The position numbers and the translations under genes were made by a program. From Anaerolineae bacterium (GTDB taxonomy: Bacteria; Chloroflexota; Anaerolineae; Anaerolineales; Anaerolineaceae): DNA of 64,000 nt. Below are positions 18,354-27,611 of the stretch, piece by piece. The stretch covers positions 62,001 through 126,000 of the forward strand of contig JABUFD010000002.1 of the NCBI GenBank assembly GCA_013314735.1, given 5' to 3'. Each line of letters starts with the position of its first letter. Positions within the stretch are counted from its first letter, which is position 1. The notes beneath the pieces are model-generated. The model was not told where the DNA came from, did not search any database, and saw only the letters and a program-made list of their open reading frames with translations.

Positions 18354-19538
18354 TCAAGCTGTCTTGCGTTTTCCGAATGCGGCTGGCATCAGCGGCAGGA
18401 TGAGCAGGTTCAGTGCCGCGAATAACAGGAAGGTGAACGGGTACGATTGCTGGTCAACCAGGATGCCGGTTACCTGCATGCCGACGGCTTGCGCCAGATT
18501 GGTGATTGCCATCAAGATTGAGAACATCGAAGCTGCAATCACGGTTTCGGTCACGTTCATTGCCATAGCAAAGAAGATGGTCTGGTAAGTGCCGTAGGAA
18601 AACCCGAAAATGAACATGAAGACCCATGCCAGCCACAGCTGCGGGGTGAAAGCCAGTCCGAGAAGGGAAAAGATCGAGAGCGCGATCCCCACCAGGGTGG
18701 CTTTGGGCTTGCCAATTTTGTCGTAGATGCGGCCGCCAAAGATCGAGCCCAATAACACACCGATGCCCCACACCGTGGTCAGCGTGCCGGCCTGGGTCAG
18801 GCTGATGCCGAAGCGTCCCTGCATGTATGGGTTAACGATCTGCTGGATGCCGATGATGATGAAAAAGATCACAAAACCGATTCCTGAAATGGCGAGGACA
18901 TTGCGTTTGCCCAGGGCTTTGAATGCTTTCCAGTCAAACTGACGGTCAACAGCGTGCGCGCCGTCCTTCACCATCAACACCAGCGGAATGGGGAACAGTG
19001 TGAAAATGGCGAGGGTCCAGAAGACCATGTTCCACGACACAAATTCCGCCAGCAAGCCGACAATGGTGGCGGTGGCGATCAAACCCAATGCCCGTCCGCC
19101 AACCATGAAGGATTGGATTCTGCCTTGTTCTTCTTCGGGGATGGTATCAAGCGCCAATCCGTCGGTGCAGGTATCGTACAGCGCCATGCCCAGTTGAAGG
19201 GTGAACGCCAGCAGGACAAAACCGGTGTAGTACTGTACCGGATCAATGAACGGTACAGCCACCAGACAGGCAATCTGCACAAAAAGTCCGATCAGGATAT
19301 AAGGCTTGCGATGGCCCTTGCCGAATAAATTGACCTTGTCACTGAGCATTCCCAGGAAAATTTTCAGGATAAACGGGATCATTGCAATCAATGCGAAAGT
19401 CCCGATTTTCGTCATCTCCAGGCCTTTATCGAGCAGGTAAAGCGCGTTCAGTGCGGTGAAATAGCTCAGGATGGTACCCTGTGAGAAATACAGCAGTCCA
19501 AACAGGGTGTATTGAAACACTTTGCTCTTGCCTTGCAT
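18354..19538 (-). CDS. MFS transporter, AmpG/PAT-like
   Basis: 394 aa, about 12 membrane spans. The loop 2-3 motif reads LGMLSDKVNLFGKGHRKPYI. The segment YDTCTDGLALDTIPEEEQGRIQS resembles the D-x3-D-G signature of AmpG and acetyl-CoA-type transporters. AGGAGG stands 5 bases before the ATG. Substrate unknown. It shares this motif layout with the MFS gene at 20785, so the two are probably paralogues flanking the DDAH-like gene. It lies 30 bases downstream of that gene and is likely in one transcript with it. Confidence 0.82.
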   Translation of the reverse strand: MQGKSKVFQYTLFGLLYFSQGTILSYFTALNALYLLDKGLEMTKIGTFALIAMIPFILKIFLGMLSDKVNLFGKGHRKPYILIGLFVQIACLVAVPFIDPVQYYTGFVLLAFTLQLGMALYDTCTDGLALDTIPEEEQGRIQSFMVGGRALGLIATATIVGLLAEFVSWNMVFWTLAIFTLFPIPLVLMVKDGAHAVDRQFDWKAFKALGKRNVLAISGIGFVIFFIIIGIQQIVNPYMQGRFGISLTQAGTLTTVWGIGVLLGSIFGGRIYDKIGKPKATLVGIALSIFSLLGLAFTPQLWLAWVFMFIFGFSYGTYQTIFFAMAMNVTETVIAASMFSILMAITNLAQAVGMQVTGILVDQQSYPFTFLLFAALNLLILPLMPAAFGKRKTA

Positions 19539-19568
19539 TGAGGCCTCCTTGGGGGATTGGGATTGTGG

Positions 19569-20387
19569 TTACGGTTCTTTGAAAAAACGCAGGGAAAGGC
19601 AGCTCAAGCCGCCATCCATTTTTTGGAATTCTTCCATTACCAGTGGAATCAGGGAATAGCCTCTGGTTTCCAACTGGTCGGCGAGGTGATCGTAATCCGC
19701 CGGAATCAGGATATGTTCGTTGATGCGGATGCAGTTGGCAGCGTAATTCTCCTCCGGGAGGGTGATGATTTTTTCATAGTCGTTGAAGCATGCCATTTCG
19801 GCGAAATCCTGCCACATCACCAAGCGCTGGTCACCGATGTAAGCGATGCCGCTTTTGAGATGCAAGATGTTTTTCATCCCGCGGATGTCCACCATCACCG
19901 CCCGGTACCCATTCGACTCCAGGATGGATGCCAACTGATGGGCGCCTTCTTCATTGGTACGGTGTGAAATCCCGATGAAGAAAGTATCACCTGCATCACA
20001 GATGTCTCCGCCGTCAAGCGTACCCGGTTCTGTGATGCTGTAGACGGTTTGAAAATGTGCGCGGATGGTGTCTTCCATCGCCGAGACTTCTCCCGCGCGT
20101 GATGCCGCGCCGGGGCGGGTCATCACGGCAAAATGGGGGGTGACGATGGCGGTGTCTTCAACGAAGGTACCGTCAGGATAGCTGTCATCCGCCGGTAATA
20201 CGGTTACCTGCAATCCGCAGGCGGTTTTCAGCGCTGCTATGTAGGCGGAATGCTGGAGCCGTACGGTCGGGTAATCGGGAATCCCAAAATCGACACTGGT
20301 CAATCCTTCGGCGAAGTTGGTACCGGGGATGCGGACAATGGCATGGGTAAATGTATAAGATGATTCCATCGGGTTTTCAGAAGACAT
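19569..20387 (-). CDS. Dimethylarginine dimethylaminohydrolase-like (amidinotransferase fold)
   Basis: 272 aa, close to the DDAH family length. These enzymes hydrolyse methylated arginine to citrulline plus an amine. PDGTFVEDTAIV, GTLDGGDI, a catalytic His in HLKSG and a catalytic Cys in GLSCLSLRF near the C-terminus match the DDAH/arginine-deiminase pattern. AAGGA precedes the ATG. The substrate could instead be another guanidino compound. It is followed by an MFS gene, and a second MFS gene diverges from it upstream. Confidence 0.85.
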   Translation of the reverse strand: MSSENPMESSYTFTHAIVRIPGTNFAEGLTSVDFGIPDYPTVRLQHSAYIAALKTACGLQVTVLPADDSYPDGTFVEDTAIVTPHFAVMTRPGAASRAGEVSAMEDTIRAHFQTVYSITEPGTLDGGDICDAGDTFFIGISHRTNEEGAHQLASILESNGYRAVMVDIRGMKNILHLKSGIAYIGDQRLVMWQDFAEMACFNDYEKIITLPEENYAANCIRINEHILIPADYDHLADQLETRGYSLIPLVMEEFQKMDGGLSCLSLRFFKEP

Positions 20388-20784
20388 GGTTTTTCCTTGC
20401 CAGAATGGGGATTGGACAGTGAATTTGCCCTGATTTCAATCTAGTATAACCGAATTTGGCAGTTCTGCGGGCTGATGATTCCTATTGTATTGTCAGTATG
20501 AAGCATTGATTTCCCGATGGATTCACCTGCAAAAAGGTAACCGAATGTGCAGGCTTCTCTCCCTTTCTCTGACACCCGGCCTGTACTTGCTTTGCCAACA
20601 GCGTGTTTTTTTACCTGGTGGAGGACGTCCATGCATGGTCAACAAAAGCACGTTTCGGTATAATACTTTTCATTATGAAGGGAATGGCGGCTGTCGCCAG
20701 TACACGGAAAGCAAGGCCGGCAGAGGCAGGAATTCTGTCACTTTTTGTAAAACAATTACACACTTTCCACAGGAGGAGAGCACT
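20388..20784. other. Divergent intergenic region and MFS leader
   Basis: 397 bases between the DDAH-like gene (-) and the second MFS gene (+). It contains the promoter at 20636-20664 and about 115 bases of untranslated leader before the TTG start. A TATACT box near 20450 on the minus strand could serve the DDAH-like gene but lacks a good -35. No convincing coding sequence or RNA structure was seen. Confidence 0.5.
20636..20664 (+). promoter_or_regulatory. Sigma-70-type promoter for the MFS gene
   Basis: TGGTCA (4 of 6 to consensus), 17 bases, then a perfect TATAAT at 20659-20664. Confidence 0.5.
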
Positions 20785-22095
20785 TTGACCACAATCCAGA
20801 TCAGCCGTTTCAGTGATGAAGCCAAACGTGCCAATTGGCGAAAATCGTTCCTGGCATTTGAAGCGATTTTCTACTTTTTCCAGGGGGTGTACCTGACCGG
20901 TATGCAGACCTTCCTGGCGGTACGCATGGCCGAATTCGGCCTGACGCTTTCGGAACAGGCCAGTTTCAGCGCATTGATCGGGCTGCCAACCTATTTGAAA
21001 ATGTTCATCGGGTTGTTATCTGACCGCCTGCCGTTTGCCCGTTTGGGACGGCGTAAACCCTACATCGCCCTGGGGGCACTGCTCTACGTTCCGGGGTTTG
21101 CCGTTTTATTCGGCGTGAAAGGCTTTAACGGGTTGTGGGTGGCTGCAGCGGTGGCGGTGCAGATTGCCTGGGTCATGGTGGATACCACCCTTGATGCCTT
21201 GACAGTGGATGTGACCCCGGATGAACACTCCGGCGCGATCCAGGGCGCTGCGCAGGGCGCGCGCATGCTGGGGATGGGCGCGGGTATTCTCCTGATTCCG
21301 CTGTTGGGACCGAAGATCGGTTGGGATACTGCTCTGATTTTGATCGCCGTTTTCGCGCTGATCCAGGGGGCTGCCGCCCTGTTGTTCCGCGAATTGCCTG
21401 TAGACCGGGAGCAACTGCGGACAGAAATGCCGTTGGGACAGGTGATAAAACGGGTGTTTTCGCGACGACTTTCATGGCTCAGCATCCTGTTTTCAGTATT
21501 CTTCATGGGGTCAATCGGTTTGAGTTCGGTGATCTCCGCCTATTTGCTGACAGAATTGGGTTGGGCTGCCGATCCGGCGTTAATGGCTGTATATGGTACA
21601 GCCAACCTGGTGCACTATGGGGCAGCCGCGCTGGGGTCGGCGGTTGCGGGGCGTTTCATCGCCCGGTATAAGAATAACCCGGTATTTTACGCTGTGGTTT
21701 CGATCCTGTTCTGGGTCTCGATCCTGCCGTGGTTCCTGGTGGGCAGCAGCGGGGAACGCATGTTCTGGGTGTACGCGGCACAATTGACCTATGGGATCGG
21801 GCGCGGGATGATGACGGTGCTGGTGTATTCCGTGGTGATGCGGGTGTGTCCGAAATCGCTGGAAGGTTTCATGTTTGCGACGCTGACATCGGCAATGAAT
21901 TTTGGGCTGTATACAATTACACCCAAAACGATGGCATTTTTTACAGAACGGATCGGCCTGGCGCCGAGTATGTTCTCGGCGGTGCCGTATACGATCATCG
22001 GGCTGCTGGCGCTGGGTTTGATCCTGCGTGACCTGGCGAAACAGGAATCCGTGCGTGATGTTGTTCCAGAGAGAGGCCAAGCACCGAGCGGGTAG
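20785..22095 (+). CDS. MFS transporter, AmpG/PAT-like (TTG start)
   Basis: 436 aa from a TTG at 20785, chosen because AGGAGGAGAG ends 4 bases before it and hydrophobic homology begins soon after; the open frame upstream is non-coding leader. About 12 spans. LLSDRLPFARLGRRKPYI and VDTTLDALTVDVTPDEHSGAIQG parallel the motifs of the MFS protein at 18354-19538, so they are likely paralogues. Substrate unknown; proximity to a DDAH-like enzyme hints at a guanidino or amine compound, but this is only inference. Confidence 0.82.
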   Translation: MTTIQISRFSDEAKRANWRKSFLAFEAIFYFFQGVYLTGMQTFLAVRMAEFGLTLSEQASFSALIGLPTYLKMFIGLLSDRLPFARLGRRKPYIALGALLYVPGFAVLFGVKGFNGLWVAAAVAVQIAWVMVDTTLDALTVDVTPDEHSGAIQGAAQGARMLGMGAGILLIPLLGPKIGWDTALILIAVFALIQGAAALLFRELPVDREQLRTEMPLGQVIKRVFSRRLSWLSILFSVFFMGSIGLSSVISAYLLTELGWAADPALMAVYGTANLVHYGAAALGSAVAGRFIARYKNNPVFYAVVSILFWVSILPWFLVGSSGERMFWVYAAQLTYGIGRGMMTVLVYSVVMRVCPKSLEGFMFATLTSAMNFGLYTITPKTMAFFTERIGLAPSMFSAVPYTIIGLLALGLILRDLAKQESVRDVVPERGQAPSG

Positions 22096-22168
22096 ACGCC
22101 CCGAATCTTTCCGCGGTGTGGCACACTGGTGTTGGGCTTAGCCCGGATGGATGAACCTTTCCCGGGCG

Positions 22169-23209
22169 TTATGAAATGTGGCGGTTCGATTCAGATTTGC
22201 TGCCCGTAAGCCATGCCTGAACCGTTTGCCGTGCCAATTGCTGGGGAGAAATAGCACGGTTGTTCAGTTGCCGGAGCAAGTCGTCATACGCATCACCTGG
22301 CAGGGCATCATGCCATGCGGTGTAGAGGGCATGGCGCAGCGATTGTTCAAAGGCATGCTGCATGCGTTGCGTTTCTTTCGCCTGCCATTGACCGCTTTCC
22401 TGCAGGAAGGTGCGGTGTTCCAATACCCTGGCGAGAACTGCGTCAACACCTTCGCCGTCAATCGCATTGGTGCGCAGGATCGGGATTGACCAGCCATCCT
22501 TGCTGGTTGGCGGAATGATCCCGCTCTGATCGATATCGCTGTGGTGGCGGTAGGCCGGCCGTTCGGCGGCATGAAAGGCGGCCATCAAGGCGCTTTCGGT
22601 GCGCAAGGCGCCGGGTTGGTCTGCCTTGTTGACCAGGATCAGGTCGGCAATTTCGAGGATGCCAGCCTTGATCGCCTGGATCTCATCACCAAGGCCGGGA
22701 GCTTCCACAACGATCACGGTGTGTGCCAGCGAGGCGATCTCGACTTCAGCCTGCCCGGTGCCGACGGTTTCCACCAGAATCCAGTCAAAGCCCACGCCAT
22801 CTAGCACTTCGGCGGCGGCATTGGTGGTGAGTGACAGGCCGCCCAATGCGCCGCGGGATGCCATTGACCGAATGAAGACACCCGGATCACCTGCGCATTC
22901 CCGCATGCGGATGCGGTCGCCGAGAATAGCACCGCCGGTGAAAGGGCTGGAGGGATCCACTGCCAGGATTGCCGCTGTTTCACCACGGCGGCGGACGGTT
23001 TGCGCCAGTTTATTGGTCAGGCTCGATTTACCCGTGCCGGGGGCACCGGTGATGCCCACGCGGTGGGCATTGCCTGTGGCAGGGAAGATCAGATTCAACG
23101 CTTCAATGGCGCTGTCCGTTTGTGATTCCACCAGTGTCAGTAAACGCGCCAAGGCAAGGCGGTTGCCTGTCAATGCCTGGGCGACCAGGTCAGCCGGATT
23201 GGGTGGCAT
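22169..23209 (-). CDS. meaB: Methylmalonyl-CoA mutase-associated GTPase MeaB
   Basis: 346 aa G3E-family GTPase that gates loading of adenosylcobalamin and protects methylmalonyl-CoA mutase. The Walker A loop GAPGTGKS is at residues 55-62. AVDPSSPFTGGAILGDRIRM and FIRSMASRGALGGL are hallmark MeaB/ArgK segments, and VNKADQ gives guanine specificity. It starts 1 base after the stop of the B12-subunit gene, a clear functional pair. Confidence 0.94.
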   Translation of the reverse strand: MPPNPADLVAQALTGNRLALARLLTLVESQTDSAIEALNLIFPATGNAHRVGITGAPGTGKSSLTNKLAQTVRRRGETAAILAVDPSSPFTGGAILGDRIRMRECAGDPGVFIRSMASRGALGGLSLTTNAAAEVLDGVGFDWILVETVGTGQAEVEIASLAHTVIVVEAPGLGDEIQAIKAGILEIADLILVNKADQPGALRTESALMAAFHAAERPAYRHHSDIDQSGIIPPTSKDGWSIPILRTNAIDGEGVDAVLARVLEHRTFLQESGQWQAKETQRMQHAFEQSLRHALYTAWHDALPGDAYDDLLRQLNNRAISPQQLARQTVQAWLTGSKSESNRHIS

Positions 23210-23210
23210 T

Positions 23211-23624
23211 TCAGGGGGTGGTGCTGCGAGCCTCCACCACCCGCCGGACTGCTTCGGCTACAGTGGAGGTAAAGGAGCCCGGGCCAAAGACTTCGGCTAC
23301 TCCCATTGTCTGTAAGGCAGGGATGTCAGCTTCGGGGATGATCCCTCCGACAAAGACCGGTACATCTCCCTGCTGGTTGGCGCGAAGCAATTCCAGTACC
23401 CGCGGCACCAGCGTCATGTGAGCGCCTGAAAGAATTGAGAGCCCGACGGCATCCACATCTTCCTGCAGCGCAGCTTCAGCAATCATTTCCGGGCTTTGGC
23501 GCAGGCCGGTGTAGATCACTTCCATGCCAGCATCTCGCAGCGCGCGTGCGATCACTTTGGCACCGCGGTCGTGGCCGTCCAATCCAGGTTTGGCAATCAA
23601 TACACGAATTTTCCGTTCTGTCAT
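23211..23624 (-). CDS. Methylmalonyl-CoA mutase, B12-binding subunit
   Basis: 137 aa, the size of stand-alone cobalamin subunits of split mutases. DGHDRG (16-21) carries His18, the lower axial cobalt ligand. GLSILSGAH and [13 protein letters not shown] complete the DxHxxG-SxL-GG pattern. The ATG at 23624 has GGGAG 6 bases before it. Open frame continues upstream but is antisense to tpiA and is not coding. The large catalytic subunit is not in this window. Confidence 0.9.
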   Translation of the reverse strand: MTERKIRVLIAKPGLDGHDRGAKVIARALRDAGMEVIYTGLRQSPEMIAEAALQEDVDAVGLSILSGAHMTLVPRVLELLRANQQGDVPVFVGGIIPEADIPALQTMGVAEVFGPGSFTSTVAEAVRRVVEARSTTP

Positions 23625-23744
23625 GCATTCTCCCATTGTGTCATGTTCGGTGATATCACCCATTATACCCTGTGTGACGACATGTGTGTGGAGGGGGATG
23701 ATGGTCATGTGTAGAGAATGGTGACATTCATTACGCCTCGCATC

Positions 23745-23753
23745 TGGTAAAAT
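23745..23753 (+). promoter_or_regulatory. Extended -10 promoter for tpiA
   Basis: TGGTAAAAT fits the TGnTATAAT form with one mismatch. It lies 45 bases before the tpiA ATG; the -35 region is weak. Confidence 0.45.
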
Positions 23754-23798
23754 TACGACAACAATGTGAAAAAAATTATGGTTAAGGAGCAAGATATT

Positions 23799-24563
23799 AT
23801 GCGTACCCCGATTGTTGCTGGGAACTGGAAAATGAATAAGACTGCCGCTGACGCGGTGGCGCTGGTAAAGGCTTTGCTGGATAACGGCATTGATCAGATT
23901 GCTGGCGTGGAAGCGGTGGTGTGCCCGACCTTCACCGCGCTGGATGCGGTTTCCCGCCTCTGTGAAGGAACCAACCTTGCAGTTGGCGCCCAGAACCTGT
24001 ATTTTGAACCCAACGGCGCTTACACCGGTGAAATTGCCCCCGAAATGGTGGCAGAATTTTGCAAGTACGTTATTATCGGCCACTCTGAACGCCGCGGTTA
24101 CTTTGGCGAAACTGATGAAACCGTTAACAAGAAACTGAAAGCCGCATTTGGCGCTGGCCTGCTCCCGATTCTGTGTGTGGGTGAAACCTATGAAGAAAAC
24201 CAGGCTGGCAAGACCGCGGATGTGGTTACTTCGCAGGTGAAGGCTGACCTGGCGGGATTGACCGCTGATCAGGTGGCTTCGATGGTGATTGCTTACGAAC
24301 CGATCTGGGCGATCGGCACCGGGCTGGCGGCGACCGGCGAGCAGGCCCAGCAGGTGATCCATGACTATGTGCGTGTACCCGTAACCGAAATGTTTGGCGA
24401 AGCCGCGGCACAAGCGATGCGCATCCAGTACGGCGGGTCGGTGAAACCCTCCAACGCGCAGGAATTTTTCGGTCAGCCCGATATCGACGGCGCGCTTGTG
24501 GGTGGTGCCAGCCTGAAACCCGACTTTACCGAGATCGTGAAAGCGGCTGCGGAAGCCAAGTAG
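23799..24563 (+). CDS. tpiA: Triose-phosphate isomerase
   Basis: 254 aa. It interconverts dihydroxyacetone phosphate and glyceraldehyde 3-phosphate in glycolysis. GNWKMN places catalytic Lys11, IIGHSERR gives the catalytic His, [10 protein letters not shown] the catalytic Glu, and YGGSVKPSN the phosphate loop. AAGGAG stands 9 bases before the ATG at 23799; an in-frame extension upstream lacks conserved residues. A single gene ended by a hairpin terminator. Confidence 0.97.
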   Translation: MRTPIVAGNWKMNKTAADAVALVKALLDNGIDQIAGVEAVVCPTFTALDAVSRLCEGTNLAVGAQNLYFEPNGAYTGEIAPEMVAEFCKYVIIGHSERRGYFGETDETVNKKLKAAFGAGLLPILCVGETYEENQAGKTADVVTSQVKADLAGLTADQVASMVIAYEPIWAIGTGLAATGEQAQQVIHDYVRVPVTEMFGEAAAQAMRIQYGGSVKPSNAQEFFGQPDIDGALVGGASLKPDFTEIVKAAAEAK

Positions 24564-24584
24564 TTGGCGAATCATGAACCCATC

Positions 24585-24619
24585 CAAAAGGTCGGCAATG
24601 TCCGGCCTTTTGCTTTTTT
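24585..24619 (+). terminator. Rho-independent terminator of tpiA
   Basis: CAAAAGGTCGG, loop CAATGT, CCGGCCTTTTG (one G-T pair), followed by CTTTTTTC. Confidence 0.9.
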
Positions 24620-24639
24620 CACCTGCCAGCAATTACGGC

Positions 24640-24645
24640 TATAAT
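24640..24645 (+). promoter_or_regulatory. -10 box for the DapA-family gene
   Basis: A perfect TATAAT lies just after the tpiA terminator and 33 bases before the next ATG. No convincing -35 hexamer is present at 16-18 bases. Confidence 0.4.
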
Positions 24646-24677
24646 CGGAATTGTCGCCAATTTCGAAAGGAGTGCTG

Positions 24678-25553
24678 ATGTTTCAAGGTATTTATCCTGC
24701 AATTGTGACCCCATTTCGGGTGGATGAGTCGATTGATGAACAGGCTTACATTGAGATTCTGAAGGCGCAGGAAAATGCCGGTGTGCACGGTTTTTATTTC
24801 TGCGGTACCGGTGGCGAAGGCCTGATGATGACCGTGGCTGAGCGCAAACGGTTGCTGGAAGTGACCCTGCAGGAAAAGCGCCCGGGAACCAGGATCATTG
24901 TGCACGTCAGCGCTTTTTTCCCGCAGGACTCGATCGAACTGATCCATCATGCTGCCGAAGCTGGCGCTGATGCGGTCGCCCTGATCCCACCCGGTTATTA
25001 TTCTCCGCTGGACGATGAGGCTGTGTTCCAGTATTACCGGTGGATGACTGCCGAATCGGCCCTGCCGATGATGATCTATCACCTGCCGGCCTATTCCCAT
25101 TACGCGATTTCATACGCATTGTTCGAGCGGTTGATGGAGATTCCGAATGTGATCGGGATCAAGGATAGCACCGGTGATGTATTGGCCATTTACCGCTACC
25201 TCCAGCATCCATCCCACCCGGTGGTGTTCAATGGACAGGACCAGACTACTCTGACAGCGCTGGTAAACGGAGCGCAGGGGATCATCAGCGGGCCGGCCAA
25301 TTTGATGCCTGGCAAATTTGTTGGTTTGTGGGACGCATTCAAGGCTGGCGATCTTGCCCTGGCGGGGAAACTGCAAAGTGAGATCAACCAGGTGCTGGCG
25401 GTGATCCACCAATACCCGTTGGTACCGGCCATTAAACAGGCGATGGTGTTGATGGGACAACCTGCCGGTATACCGCGGCGTCCTTCCCGCTCATTTGGCG
25501 ATGGCGAAGCCATCCGGTTACGCCAGCAACTGGCTGCTGTGGAGATGCTGTAG
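24678..25553 (+). CDS. DapA-family class I aldolase (dihydrodipicolinate synthase / N-acetylneuraminate lyase type)
   Basis: 291 aa TIM barrel. GTGGEGLMMTVAERKRL is the pyruvate-binding motif with the Tyr-near-Thr variant of the family. YHLPAYSHYAIS supplies the catalytic Tyr region, and GIKDSTGD carries the Schiff-base Lys. GAAAGGAG precedes the ATG. Because YNxP (usual in lysine-pathway DapA) is replaced by YHLP and no lysine genes are near, it may act on a sugar acid instead. A phosphodiesterase gene follows after 2 bases. Confidence 0.85.
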   Translation: MFQGIYPAIVTPFRVDESIDEQAYIEILKAQENAGVHGFYFCGTGGEGLMMTVAERKRLLEVTLQEKRPGTRIIVHVSAFFPQDSIELIHHAAEAGADAVALIPPGYYSPLDDEAVFQYYRWMTAESALPMMIYHLPAYSHYAISYALFERLMEIPNVIGIKDSTGDVLAIYRYLQHPSHPVVFNGQDQTTLTALVNGAQGIISGPANLMPGKFVGLWDAFKAGDLALAGKLQSEINQVLAVIHQYPLVPAIKQAMVLMGQPAGIPRRPSRSFGDGEAIRLRQQLAAVEML

Positions 25554-25555
25554 GG

Positions 25556-26281
25556 ATGGAAAAATTGCCACAGGTATATGGGCATCGCGGAGCCAGCGAG
25601 GATGCCCCGGAGAACACAATCCTGGCGTTTCAAACTGCGATCGACCAGGGTGCGGATGGGATCGAAACTGATTTGCGCTTTACCCGTGATGGCGTGGTGG
25701 TTTGTTTCCATGATGGAGACCTGCAGCGCATGATGGGCCAGCCACAGGCTGTGAGTGACCTTTCTTATGCGGAATTATGCCATTTCGCTGCGGAAACACC
25801 TGCGTACCGCGGTGAAAAAGTGCCGACGATCGACGATCTGCTGACATGGCGGCGGGTCAATTGCCGCCTGATGCTGGAATTGAAGGATATCCAATTCCAT
25901 GAACCTGCGATGATGGCGAAATTGCATACAGCGCTGGAGGCCGCCGGCGGCATGCACGGCGTGTGGATCACCAGTTTCGACGAGACCTCCCTGCGCATGG
26001 CGCGGGAAGTATTCCCGGGAGTACCACTGGTGTGGATTTCAAAAGACTTGATTCCATTGGATGCCTTGTGGACAGACGGTTACTCACCTCATTTCACTGT
26101 CCTGGAAACTCATCCGGAACTCAGTGCGGTGTACCATGCTGCAGGGAAAATCATTTCCGTTTGGGATCCATACCCCGAAGAACGGGTTGCCTTTCACCTG
26201 GGGCAGGCAACTGAAACAGTGACACCGAACTCACCCCGGCGCTACATTGAGGCGTTGCAGGTGCACCATAAACTGCGATGA
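25556..26281 (+). CDS. Glycerophosphodiester phosphodiesterase
   Basis: 241 aa GDPD TIM barrel, cytoplasmic (no signal peptide). It releases glycerol 3-phosphate and an alcohol from glycerophosphodiesters. GHRGASEDAPENTILAF has the catalytic HR and metal ligands, ETDLRFTRDGVVVCFHDGDL adds the E-D pair and the second catalytic His, and MLELKD follows. It is probably co-transcribed with the DapA-family gene. It faces the UroD-family gene end to end with only 9 bases between. Confidence 0.92.
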   Translation: MEKLPQVYGHRGASEDAPENTILAFQTAIDQGADGIETDLRFTRDGVVVCFHDGDLQRMMGQPQAVSDLSYAELCHFAAETPAYRGEKVPTIDDLLTWRRVNCRLMLELKDIQFHEPAMMAKLHTALEAAGGMHGVWITSFDETSLRMAREVFPGVPLVWISKDLIPLDALWTDGYSPHFTVLETHPELSAVYHAAGKIISVWDPYPEERVAFHLGQATETVTPNSPRRYIEALQVHHKLR

Positions 26282-26290
26282 GCTAGATTG

Positions 26291-27478
26291 TTACCCGGAA
26301 AGAGCTGGAATGCGGGAGATTTCCTCTTGCGCGTAGCCTAACATGGCCAACTTTTCACGCATGTAGTATTGGTACACGCCGAAGTCCACCCCATCCGGGC
26401 AGCGGTGGTCAATGAACGGTATAAAACCGCCTTCCATTAAGAACGGCTCCAGCCGTTTTAATTCTGCCAGCACCGCGGTTTTTCCTTGCAGCAGGGCGAA
26501 TTTGTCAAATCCGCCCAAAATTAACAGCTGCCGGCCGTAGGTTTCCCGCAATCGCTGTATATCATTGCGTGCCTGCACCTCAAACGGGAACATCGTATTC
26601 AGGCCGTTTTCGAGCCAGATCGGCAGCAGGGCTTCAATGTTGCCGTCGCAGTCGGTGTAAATGATGTCGATGCCGTGCTGCTGCAACAACTTCATGACCG
26701 GCTGCATGTGGGGCACGATGAACTTGCGGAAGGCTTTGGGGCTGATCAACGGCCCGGAATTATAACAGATATCCTCCCAGCCGGCAGCGAAATCGAATTC
26801 GATCTGGTCCAGCAAGGGGGTGAGGTATTTCAGTTTTAATGCGGTCAGGTGGGCTGACATATCCTCGATCAGGTCGGGGGCATCATACAGCAGGTAGGCC
26901 AGATTCTCAAAACCGATCCAATCCCGGATCCAGCCGATGAATGACCCGAACCATAGGCCGACCGGATCGGTGGATTCACGCGCCTGCTGTGCCAGGTGGT
27001 TGATCTCTTCTTGCGGGATGGTGCGCCAGGCATCATCGAGATTCAGAAATTCGGCTTTGAAGCGTTCCCAATCTGTGCGGTTCTTGATTGGAAATTCGAG
27101 GAAATGCGGAATGGAGCGAATACCTTCCTGCACTTCTTCACACAGCACGCCCAACCCATCGCGGTAGATCACCTTGCCGTTGGCGGTAGACACAATTTCC
27201 GGTTCCCGTGCTGGTCCCGCACCTAACCGCCCACCCACCACAAAATACTGGTCGCACCCGAACAGGCGCTCGACCACGTCATTCCTGATTTCTCCGCCTG
27301 CTTCCGGCAGGTTGGTGGGTAGATGGCCTTCAGCGACCCAGCGGTCTTTCAACGAAGCCCAGTAGCCAAACTCCACGTTGGGGATTCGGTCGGTATTCTG
27401 AAAGTGCATCACCCGCCGAAACCGTTCACGGGTGGTCAATGGCTGTAAAAAATTTCCAGGCTGTAAGATCGAGGCCAT
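26291..27478 (-). CDS. Uroporphyrinogen decarboxylase-family protein (not HemE)
   Basis: 395 aa from the ATG at 27478, which has AGGAG 8 bases upstream. The start TTRERFRRVMHFQNTDRIP is typical of the UroD superfamily, but the HemE-specific MRQAGR motif is absent. Cys and His residues in IIYTDCDGN and DHRCPD could bind zinc, as in the MtaA/CmuA corrinoid methyltransferase branch; this is inference. It diverges from a GH42 beta-galactosidase gene across a region with a palindrome, and such genes are often found in sugar loci of Anaerolineae. Substrate unknown. Confidence 0.75.
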   Translation of the reverse strand: MASILQPGNFLQPLTTRERFRRVMHFQNTDRIPNVEFGYWASLKDRWVAEGHLPTNLPEAGGEIRNDVVERLFGCDQYFVVGGRLGAGPAREPEIVSTANGKVIYRDGLGVLCEEVQEGIRSIPHFLEFPIKNRTDWERFKAEFLNLDDAWRTIPQEEINHLAQQARESTDPVGLWFGSFIGWIRDWIGFENLAYLLYDAPDLIEDMSAHLTALKLKYLTPLLDQIEFDFAAGWEDICYNSGPLISPKAFRKFIVPHMQPVMKLLQQHGIDIIYTDCDGNIEALLPIWLENGLNTMFPFEVQARNDIQRLRETYGRQLLILGGFDKFALLQGKTAVLAELKRLEPFLMEGGFIPFIDHRCPDGVDFGVYQYYMREKLAMLGYAQEEISRIPALSG

Positions 27479-27503
27479 CGGTGGGTTCTCCTTGGCTATG
27501 AAT

Positions 27504-27524
27504 GAAATCATTGTAAACGATTTC
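27504..27524. promoter_or_regulatory. Candidate operator palindrome, LacI-type
   Basis: GAAATCATT, GTA, AACGATTTC: two 9-base arms matching at 8 of 9 positions around a 3-base centre. It lies between the divergent UroD-family and GH42 genes and resembles LacI/GalR-family operators. No regulator gene is adjacent. Confidence 0.45.
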
Positions 27525-27611
27525 CCGTGTTTTCGTTTTCATTTGCGCAGTGAATATCCGTTACAATCAATCCAATAACAATGCCTGGCAGAGAGTAAGG
27601 AGACTACTAAC

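Noticed and set aside
23625-24632. Long minus-strand open frame continuing upstream of the B12-subunit gene
   Set aside because: It is antisense to tpiA, has no family features, and a good ribosome site marks the start at 23624.
24678-25553. Lysine-pathway DapA
   Set aside because: YHLP replaces the usual YNxP motif and no lysine genes are near, so only the family is called.
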